A stretch of 7,759 nt of DNA. It comes from Candidatus Aminicenantota bacterium (GTDB lineage: Bacteria; Acidobacteriota; Aminicenantia; Aminicenantales; UBA8522). The first letter of the stretch is position 1; each line of letters begins with the position of its first letter. Under the pieces are notes generated by a model. That model was not told the DNA's origin. It ran no database searches and saw nothing but the letters and a program-made list of their open reading frames with translations. The position numbers and the translations under genes are program-made. The DNA is taken from assembly GCA_016934895.1 (NCBI GenBank), contig JAFGRZ010000194.1:1-7759 (forward strand). Reading direction: 5' to 3'. Of this stretch, positions 1-5,229 are shown piece after piece.

Positions 1-1355
1 TCCAGGAGGAAGGCCCGATAAACGGCGTTTTCGTTTCATTCCCGGAAAAAGCCGTCGCCGGGACCAAGGAGCAAGCCGTTTATCAAAGCATCAGGGACCG
101 GGTTTTCGGCTACACGTTAAAAGTTCCCAACGGGTCCTATGACATCGTCCTTAAATTCCGCGAAGGAGAGATCAAGGAGAAGGGACGGCGGGTTTTCGAC
201 ATCTCACTTGAAGGGAAGAAGGTGGCCGAAAAAGTGGATATATTCGCGCGGGTCGGGGCCGACCGCGCGCTCGACCTGCGCTTCCGGAAAATCCCCGTTG
301 AGGACGGACGGTTGGAGATCGATTTGGCCGACCGCATCCATTATCCGGCGATCGCCGCCATCGTGGTGGAGGGAGAAGGATTCTCCAAGAAGATCAACTG
401 CGGCGGAGGGGATGTCGGCGATTATGAAGCCGACTGGCCGGAGACACCGCGCCACGCCCCGGTCCTTGATTTCTACGAGGATTGGGCCGCCCACGAATTC
501 GGGACCGAAGTGGCATCCGAAGCAGCGGCGATCCTGGCCCGCATCGACGGTCATCTTCCTCCGCTCAATGTCTGGACCGGCCCCGGCGGGATACGGCCCG
601 ATTCCCGTCCCTGGGAAAAAGTGCGGGAAGAATTCGCCTTCGTGGACGAACTGGAAGCGCTCGAGCCCCGGATCACGGGGAAAGGCAACCTGTCCCGTTT
701 CGACTACTGGCTGGCCAGCTTCTCCTCCATGAGAGAGATGGCTCACCTCGAATGCCTCTGGGCCGAGTACAACACGGCCGTCGAGGCGATCAAGGGAATG
801 ACCGACAAAAAGAAAAGGGCGGAAGCCGCCGCAAAAACGCTCCTGCCCATCCGGGAGCGCATGGTCGGCACCTTGAAAGACCTCTACGGCCACCTCCTGG
901 CCACGGTCAGCAGCACAGGAGAACTGGGGACGGTGGCCAACTGGGAACAGCACCTCCTCCCCGCGCTGATGCACCGGCCGGGGGAGGACCTGCGGAAGCT
1001 CATAGGAAACGACCTCCCCGCAACGGCCGAAATCCCGAGGGCATATGATGGACCTCTTCAGGTGACCGTCCCCACTGTCAGGACGGCCCTCCTTTCGGGA
1101 GAGCCGCTGAACCTCAAGGTGATCATTCTGGCAAGGAAAAAGCCGGCGGAGGCGACCTTCCATTGGAGAGAGTTGGGAAAAGAAGAATATGCGGCGGCTC
1201 CGCTCGAACACATCGCCCGGGGAGTCTACCGAATCGCCTGTGGAGAGACCGGCAAGGACATCGAGTATTACGTGAAAGTGCGTCTCGGGAGCGAAGAGGC
1301 CTTCTTCCCGGCGACGGCCCCCTCCGTCGGTCAGACCGTCCTCAGGATGAGATGA
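1..1355 (+). CDS. Malectin-domain glycosidase-like protein, C-terminal part (5' end outside window)
   Basis: The frame is open from the first full codon at position 3 to TGA at 1353-1355, giving 450 visible residues and no credible start, so the gene begins upstream. Visible residues about 7-123 resemble a malectin-type carbohydrate-binding beta-sandwich: a repeated strand pattern around VPNGSYDIVLKF, then GRRVFDISLEGKKV, ending in AIAAIVVEGEG. An INCGGG motif at 131-136 links it to a mainly helical stretch (about 155-335, with FYEDWAAHEFG and WTGPGGIRPD). A final beta-rich Fn3/Ig-like domain (about 348-450) carries HWRELGKEEY and IEYYVKV. This order resembles the C-terminal half of large secreted polysaccharide-active enzymes of planctomycete/acidobacterial type. 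Inference: the missing N-terminus holds a signal peptide and a TIM-barrel catalytic domain. The family and substrate cannot be fixed from this part. It ends 7 bases before the convergent gene. Confidence 0.7.
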   Translation, partial: QEEGPINGVFVSFPEKAVAGTKEQAVYQSIRDRVFGYTLKVPNGSYDIVLKFREGEIKEKGRRVFDISLEGKKVAEKVDIFARVGADRALDLRFRKIPVEDGRLEIDLADRIHYPAIAAIVVEGEGFSKKINCGGGDVGDYEADWPETPRHAPVLDFYEDWAAHEFGTEVASEAAAILARIDGHLPPLNVWTGPGGIRPDSRPWEKVREEFAFVDELEALEPRITGKGNLSRFDYWLASFSSMREMAHLECLWAEYNTAVEAIKGMTDKKKRAEAAAKTLLPIRERMVGTLKDLYGHLLATVSSTGELGTVANWEQHLLPALMHRPGEDLRKLIGNDLPATAEIPRAYDGPLQVTVPTVRTALLSGEPLNLKVIILARKKPAEATFHWRELGKEEYAAAPLEHIARGVYRIACGETGKDIEYYVKVRLGSEEAFFPATAPSVGQTVLRMR

Positions 1356-1362
1356 TCTCTTT

Positions 1363-2079
1363 TCAGTAAAGGCCCGCGAAGAGAATGTCGGCGTGGAACA
1401 GTTCTCGCGTTCTCCTGCGGGTTCCCCAATCGACCGTTTCCTTGATATTGATATAGAACCAGAATCTGTCGAACAGGCTCAGCTTCTTGATGTAATAGTC
1501 GGCGAAATCCGAGACGCTATCAACCAGGATCTTGCCGACCTCCCTGCCCTTGTCGTCTTTTATGACGATGGCATTTTCGACCAACTGACCGTGCACCTTG
1601 ACTTTGCCTTTGCCTTCCCATTCTTCGGCCTTGTTATAAGCGCTGATGGTCAGAGGGGCGAATTCGGCCCTTGTCCGGGAATCGATGTGATCATCAACCG
1701 TAAAATCTTCCGTTCGGGTGAAGACGGTCTCGTATTGTCCGGAGGCATTTTTGACCTCGATGGTGTCGGCGACGAGGGCCGAGGGCTCATTCTCGGCGGC
1801 AGCGCCCTTGACCCGGACTTCTTTATCGGTCAAAAAGCTGGCGTCCTGACCCTGGATCATTCCCTGGACCACGACATCGTACCCCTTGGCTGCCGGCAGA
1901 TAGAAATATTTCCCCAGTCCCAGAATGACTTTTCCTTCGAACTCCATTGTGCCGGTGACGGCCGGCTCTTCCTGGATTCCAGACGAAGGAGATTCTTGAG
2001 CGAAAACAGCACCGGCGAAAGCCAGTGTCAGGATGATCGAACCTAAGAGCAATCGCTGAGAGATTCTATGAAGGACCAT
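1363..2079 (-). CDS. Exported protein of unknown family
   Basis: This is a 238-residue protein with a clear signal peptide: basic start MVLHRISQR, hydrophobic core LLLGSIILTLAFAGAV, and likely cleavage after VFA (residue 27). The reading frame stays open upstream to 2163, but the start at 2079 is chosen because a TGGAGG ribosome binding site lies 8 bases before it and the signal peptide begins there. The mature part is beta-rich. One block (FEGKVILGLGKYFYL to ALVADTIEV) and a second (VKVHGQLVENAIVIKDDKGREVGKILV) each have the strand spacing of a small barrel such as an OB fold. That is a visual impression, not a family assignment. The C-terminus is aromatic (FWFYINI, ending AGLY). No catalytic motif is visible. 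A good promoter sits directly upstream, so it is probably transcribed on its own. It converges with the glycosidase-like gene. Confidence 0.8.
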   Translation of the reverse strand: MVLHRISQRLLLGSIILTLAFAGAVFAQESPSSGIQEEPAVTGTMEFEGKVILGLGKYFYLPAAKGYDVVVQGMIQGQDASFLTDKEVRVKGAAAENEPSALVADTIEVKNASGQYETVFTRTEDFTVDDHIDSRTRAEFAPLTISAYNKAEEWEGKGKVKVHGQLVENAIVIKDDKGREVGKILVDSVSDFADYYIKKLSLFDRFWFYINIKETVDWGTRRRTRELFHADILFAGLY

Positions 2080-2087
2080 CGGTAAAA

Positions 2088-2092
2088 CCTCC
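2088..2092 (-). promoter_or_regulatory. Ribosome binding site fixing the start at 2079
   Basis: GGAGG (minus strand) lies 8 bases upstream of the ATG at 2079. It favours this start over the in-frame start 84 bases further upstream, which would place a second hydrophobic stretch before the signal peptide. Confidence 0.75.
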
Positions 2093-2113
2093 AGACTGTA
2101 ATAAGGAAAGTAA

Positions 2114-2142
2114 TTTATACCACTGAAAAAAGCAAAAGTAAA
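2114..2142 (-). promoter_or_regulatory. Sigma-70-type promoter for the unknown exported protein
   Basis: On the minus strand, TTTACT (4 of 6 matches to the -35 consensus, 2137-2142) is followed after exactly 17 bases by TATAAA (5 of 6, 2114-2119). TGG directly before the -10 gives an extended -10 element. The predicted transcript starts near 2107 and leaves a short leader of about 28 bases that carries the ribosome binding site. The fit of spacing, hexamers and leader length makes this a good candidate. Confidence 0.6.
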
Positions 2143-2179
2143 GATATTTGCGAAAGACTGCACCCCCCGACAAAAGGTA

Positions 2180-2208
2180 TTGACAAGGGCTGGATTGTCT
2201 TTTAATAT
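2180..2208 (+). promoter_or_regulatory. Near-consensus sigma-70 promoter pointing antisense to the FecR gene
   Basis: On the plus strand, a perfect TTGACA (2180-2185) is followed after 17 bases by TAATAT (2203-2208, 5 of 6). This is the best-matching promoter by sequence in the window. It faces right, into the 3' end of the minus-strand FecR/DUF6600 gene (stop at 2276), and no convincing plus-strand gene follows. It is also back to back with the promoter of the leftward gene at 2079. A noncoding antisense transcript is possible; chance is the alternative. Confidence 0.45.
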
Positions 2209-2275
2209 TTCAAACAGAAGACCGGCGTCTAAGAGTTCTTTCGCAAGATATCGGGCAACGGGTAAGGAATGGGGG

Positions 2276-4339
2276 CTAGTTTTTCCTTTTCACCGAGCCG
2301 CTGGAACCGCTCCGGGAGCGGGATGAAGAGGAGGGAGAGGAGGGGCGCGATGGAGCGGACCGCGAACCGGAAGAGATCCGAGCCGAGGAGCGGGAGCTCG
2401 AAGGAGAACCGGAACGCACGCTTCTTGAAGGCGAGAAAGACTTCGGAGCCGAGAAAACGGAGCGCGATGAGGATCCGGAAATGGAGCGAAGACGCGGATA
2501 GCTCTCGCTTCGGCTGGGCGCGGTCCGGGAAATGGATCTGGACGGTGAATACGAAGAGGCGCTCCGGCCGCCGGGAGACGATGATAAACCTCGCAACCGG
2601 CTCTCTCCGGAGGAACGAATTTGCCCGGAACTCCGGGAAGAACGGGACGGCGAGTCCGATCCAAAGCGGGAGATGCGGGCATCGGGTGAATAGGTCCTTG
2701 GGCTATTTCTCGGCACGGAAGAGGACGGCAGACGGCCGGAGGAAACCCGGGGCGAGGAAGAATAGGAACGGACGGTGGGGGGCGCCGAAGAAGAAACCGG
2801 GCTCTTCCTGGCGGAACTATCGGTCCGGATCCGCCGGGGAGCGCCGGATATTGACCCGGCCGAGGATTCGCTTCTCGAGCGCGGAGTGATCGCCGCTTTG
2901 TTCCCGCTCGAGGGATTGGACGGTTCCCGAGTCGTGGTCCGGCTCCGGCTCAGGCTGCCGGAAGAAATCCGTGACCCGGAAGCGGAGGGCCGTTCTCTTG
3001 AAACCGTGCGGGCATCCTGTGCCGCCGAACTCCTGGAGATTCGGGAGGACGGGGACGCAAGCGAAGATCCCTGACCGGGCCTCAGGGTTGAAGGCCGGAT
3101 TTGGGGCTTCATCGTCGAGGAACCGGAAGGAACCGCTCTTTGCAGACCGGAGCTCCGGAGGGTCGGCCGGACGTCGGGTTGCCTGGCCTGCATGGTGAGA
3201 TCGCCAAGGCGGGACGCCTCCGTCCGGCTCAGGGCAACGGATGAGATGTGCCGGTTCTGAAGCTGGTTCCTGTGGATGACCGTCAGGGCATGGGAACCGC
3301 CCGGATAGCGGGCGCCATGATAGCGGTCATAGAAGTAGTTGTTGACCAGGACCACCGGACGGTTGTACCAGCTCAGGGGGGCCCAACCGCAATAATCGTG
3401 ACCCCAATACCAATGCACCCATGCAGGACCCCAGGTTCTATGAGGAATCCAGTACCAGCCGAGACCCAGCCTCCAGTGCCAGCGACCGTAATGGTGCGTG
3501 CACCATCCCCAGGGCTCATAGGAAATCCAGGTCCAACCGCAGTTGGCATACCAGAGCCAGCGGCCGTGGTAATAGGGACGCCAATCGTTGATAGAGATGT
3601 GAGGGACCCAGACATGTCCATAGGGGCGTTCGTAAACCCAACGGCCGTTATCAGCGAGCTCATATTCATAATCCTCGAGGTCTGAGGAGAGATATCGTTT
3701 CGAGACATACCGGCTGTGCAGAGCGTCCCGGTCGGCGTTCCAGTGATCGAAATCATCACGTCCGTACGTCAAGCTCCTCTGCGTGCCCAGGTTCCCGCCG
3801 GCGGCGATGAGCCTTTCCCGGCTGCCGACGAGCAAGGAACCGCCTTCCCCGGCGGCTTCCATGGAGCCTTCGATGACCGACAGCTCGGTCTCGCCGCTCT
3901 CCTTCATGTCGAAACGGTAAAGCCCCTCCTCCAACGCGTAGAACGAGGCATCCGGGGTATGTAGCTCGAAGGTCTTCTCTTCCTGAAGGAAGTGGAGCCG
4001 AAGATAGACGGTCCCCTTGAGGAGATGAATCCGGACCCGGTCGTCACCTTCCCGGGGCATGTTGGAGAGTTCGACCAGGGCCGCCCTGTCGAGGCGCAGG
4101 AAGTTTTTCCGCCCGAAGCTGAGCTCGGCCCGGCCGTCCCCGGTCTCCAATTGATCGCCCTCGACCAAGGCCAGGTTGACTATGCCTTCTTCAGTCCCGA
4201 GATCTCCGGCCCGCTGGACGACGACGTGACCCTTGACAAAGGTCAAACGGGCGAAGCTGTCTCCATAATCACCGTCCTGGGCGAAAGCGAGGACCGACAA
4301 AAAAGCCAGGCCCGCGAAACACATGGCCGTCTTTTTCAT
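2276..4339 (-). CDS. Exported FecR-domain / DUF6600 protein with a long Ser/Arg-rich tail
   Basis: This is a 687-residue protein. Residues 1-21 are a signal peptide (MKKTAMCFAGLAFLSVLAFAQ). Residues about 30-182 form a FecR-like beta-roll: KGHVVVQRAG, a 'GDQLETGDGRAELSF' turn, LLKGTVYLRL, TPDASFYALEEGLYRF and SVIEGSMEA. Residues about 200-330 are a Trp/Tyr/His-rich DUF6600-type domain with 19 Trp between 234 and 324, including GHVWVP, EPWGWC, HYGRWHW and GWYWIPHRTWGP. From about 386 to the end, some 300 residues are low complexity: about 36% Ser and 16% Arg, ending in KRKN. The start at 4339 is set by AAGGAG 7 bases upstream and by the signal peptide; the frame stays open to 4405. There is no transmembrane segment and no sigma-binding domain, so this is not a classical FecR anti-sigma regulator. 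A surface or periplasmic structural role is inferred; the true function is unknown. A sigma-54-like element precedes it. Confidence 0.88.
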   Translation of the reverse strand: MKKTAMCFAGLAFLSVLAFAQDGDYGDSFARLTFVKGHVVVQRAGDLGTEEGIVNLALVEGDQLETGDGRAELSFGRKNFLRLDRAALVELSNMPREGDDRVRIHLLKGTVYLRLHFLQEEKTFELHTPDASFYALEEGLYRFDMKESGETELSVIEGSMEAAGEGGSLLVGSRERLIAAGGNLGTQRSLTYGRDDFDHWNADRDALHSRYVSKRYLSSDLEDYEYELADNGRWVYERPYGHVWVPHISINDWRPYYHGRWLWYANCGWTWISYEPWGWCTHHYGRWHWRLGLGWYWIPHRTWGPAWVHWYWGHDYCGWAPLSWYNRPVVLVNNYFYDRYHGARYPGGSHALTVIHRNQLQNRHISSVALSRTEASRLGDLTMQARQPDVRPTLRSSGLQRAVPSGSSTMKPQIRPSTLRPGQGSSLASPSSRISRSSAAQDARTVSRERPSASGSRISSGSLSRSRTTTREPSNPSSGNKAAITPRSRSESSAGSISGAPRRIRTDSSARKSPVSSSAPPTVRSYSSSPRVSSGRLPSSSVPRNSPRTYSPDARISRFGSDSPSRSSRSSGQIRSSGESRLRGLSSSPGGRSASSYSPSRSISRTAPSRSESYPRLRSISGSSSRSVFSAPKSFSPSRSVRSGSPSSSRSSARISSGSRSAPSRPSSPSSSSRSRSGSSGSVKRKN
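2279..3184 (-). repeat. Region encoding the Ser/Arg low-complexity tail
   Basis: This stretch encodes residues about 386-687 of the FecR/DUF6600 protein. The composition is dominated by Ser, Arg, Pro and Gly in short irregular units such as SRS, SSR, PSRS and SSGS, without a fixed period. Because Ser and Arg codons read as other tolerable codons in opposite frames, the region also gives long open frames on the plus strand, which are not taken as genes. Confidence 0.75.
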
Positions 4340-4346
4340 CTTCGTT

Positions 4347-4352
4347 CTCCTT
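4347..4352 (-). promoter_or_regulatory. Ribosome binding site fixing the start at 4339
   Basis: AAGGAG (minus strand) lies 7 bases before the ATG at 4339. It supports the start that begins with the signal peptide rather than the in-frame start at 4405, which lies upstream of the predicted promoter. Confidence 0.75.
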
Positions 4353-4360
4353 CCATTCCC

Positions 4361-4382
4361 ATTATAGCAAGCGGCATGCCAA
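4361..4382 (-). promoter_or_regulatory. Overlapping sigma-54-like (-24/-12) and extended -10 sigma-70 promoter of the FecR gene
   Basis: Minus strand 4382-4366 reads TTGGCATGCCGCTTGCT. This fits the sigma-54 consensus YTGGCACGrNNNTTGCW at all but two positions, with the required 10 bases between the GG and GC dinucleotides. Directly overlapping it is TGCTATAAT: a perfect TATAAT (4361-4366) with the TGn of an extended -10. Both readings predict a start near 4354-4355, about 15 bases before the ATG and just upstream of the ribosome binding site. No good -35 hexamer lies at 16-18 bases from the TATAAT. Which sigma factor is used cannot be told from sequence alone. Confidence 0.55.
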
Positions 4383-4421
4383 TCTTCTCCCCTGAAAAAC
4401 AGCAAGGGAAAAGCCTCCGGG

Positions 4422-4439
4422 TGTCCTGGAATAAGGACA
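4422..4439. promoter_or_regulatory. 18-bp inverted repeat upstream of the FecR promoter
   Basis: TGTCCT and AGGACA form perfect 6-base arms around a 6-base centre. The dyad is centred about 75 bases upstream of the predicted FecR transcription start, where activator sites are common, including enhancer-binding-protein sites of sigma-54 promoters. It could also fold as a small hairpin, but it lacks a following T-run on the minus strand, so it is not read as a terminator. Confidence 0.4.
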
Positions 4440-4525
4440 GGTGACAGCCTGAGACGTCAATCCGAAAAGGGAAAAAGGGAGGGCTTTTGCCATCAACCTC
4501 TCAAGACGGCCGGAAGTCCAGGCTC

Positions 4526-5059
4526 TTACCAACGCCAAAAGCGGGGAAACATCAGGGGGCGTCTCCGGGCGAAATCCTGAAACGGCCGCAAGGGCCGGCG
4601 GTTGAAACCGGGACGATCTGTCCCCCGCGCGCCAAGGAAGAACCGCGCAGCCCGGCGAGTGTCCGACCGTCGGCGCAACTTGGTCAATTTCTCCCGCTGC
4701 TCTGGAGTGAATATTCCTTTCATCTCCAAATGCCTGGCCAGGCCATTCTTCATCCGGTCGGCCCTGAACTTGGATATCTCGTCGATGAGACCATTGATCC
4801 TGTCCACATTGGCCTCGGGGTCTTTCATGGCTTCGCGAAGATCGACACGGAGCCGGCCCATTTTCTCAAGCCGGGCCTTCCTCTCGTCGGCTCCGGTTTT
4901 CCGCAACTCATCGAGCTTGGCCTTCTGTTCAGGAGTCAGGTTGAGAAATTCTTCAAACTTCCCGGGCCTGTCTTGGACCTGACCCCGGCCAGAAACAGGG
5001 AGCAGGATCAAAACGAACAGGGCGACCGCCGGTTTCGCCAACCATTTGTTTGCTTTCAC
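4526..5059 (-). CDS. Spy/CpxP-type LTXXQ periplasmic protein with basic C-terminal tail
   Basis: This is a 177-residue protein with a GTG start, supported by AGGAGG 6 bases upstream. Residues 1-27 are a signal peptide (KANKWLAKP followed by AVALFVLILLPVSG). The mature part is helical and carries the two LTxxQ-type repeats of the Spy/CpxP/ZraP and metal-resistance families: LTPEQ at 41-45 and FTPEQ at 117-121, separated by charged helices. Known members are periplasmic chaperones or metal/stress sensors. Residues about 127-177 form an unusual Arg- and aromatic-rich tail ending in FPRFWRW, which classical Spy or CpxP lacks as far as I know. A periplasmic stress or folding role is inferred from the family. 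The gene lies between the GHMP kinase and the FecR gene, with gaps of 170 and 186 bases, so operon membership is uncertain. No convincing promoter was seen upstream. Confidence 0.8.
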   Translation of the reverse strand: MKANKWLAKPAVALFVLILLPVSGRGQVQDRPGKFEEFLNLTPEQKAKLDELRKTGADERKARLEKMGRLRVDLREAMKDPEANVDRINGLIDEISKFRADRMKNGLARHLEMKGIFTPEQREKLTKLRRRSDTRRAARFFLGARGTDRPGFNRRPLRPFQDFARRRPLMFPRFWRW

Positions 5060-5065
5060 GTTCGA

Positions 5066-5071
5066 CCTCCT
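5066..5071 (-). promoter_or_regulatory. Ribosome binding site supporting a GTG start at 5059
   Basis: AGGAGG (minus strand) ends 6 bases before the GTG at 5059-5057. It decides for this GTG, from which a complete signal peptide follows. Confidence 0.8.
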
Positions 5072-5080
5072 AAATCTGCT

Positions 5081-5115
5081 CTTTCATTCCGTTAGACCAT
5101 TGACCCTTTCATTCC
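5081..5115 (-). repeat. Two 10-base direct repeats, period 25, upstream of the Spy-like gene
   Basis: On the minus strand GGAATGAAAG occurs at 5115-5106 and again at 5090-5081, 25 bases apart and just ahead of the ribosome binding site. Tandem half-sites of this kind often bind regulators, but no known motif is recognised. Confidence 0.35.
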
Positions 5116-5186
5116 TTTGCGCCCAGACAATGTTGGCCCCGCGGGAACAGGTCGGTGAAACGGCGGCTTCGCTCCCTGCCTCCGAC

Positions 5187-5201
5187 CGCGCCGGGGGCGC
5201 G
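5187..5201. other. GC-only hairpin in the gap after the GHMP kinase
   Basis: CGCGCC and GGCGCG form a perfect 6-bp stem around a 3-base loop, 29 bases beyond the kinase stop codon. There is no T-run on either strand, so it is not a standard intrinsic terminator. It may pause polymerase or protect the mRNA end. Confidence 0.35.
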
Positions 5202-5229
5202 AGCGGGCTGACGAGCCAATACCCCAACC

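Noticed and set aside
204..1211. 335-codon open frame on the minus strand opposite the glycosidase-like gene
   Set aside because: It is fully overlapped by the plus-strand frame, which carries coherent malectin and hydrolase-like motifs. The antisense product has no recognisable domain; it is a by-product of GC-rich codon use.
1349..1359. GAGATGATCTC palindrome at the convergent gene ends as a bidirectional terminator
   Set aside because: The centre is one base, so a real hairpin would have only about 3 bp and a 5-base loop; too weak despite TTTT following on the plus strand.
2269..2889. 206-codon plus-strand ORF downstream of the antisense promoter
   Set aside because: Its Lys/Arg/Ser-rich product mirrors the Ser/Arg tail codons on the other strand, its purine-rich AAGGA sits only 0-1 bases from the ATG, and it has no domain. 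The promoter is kept as a finding, the ORF is not.
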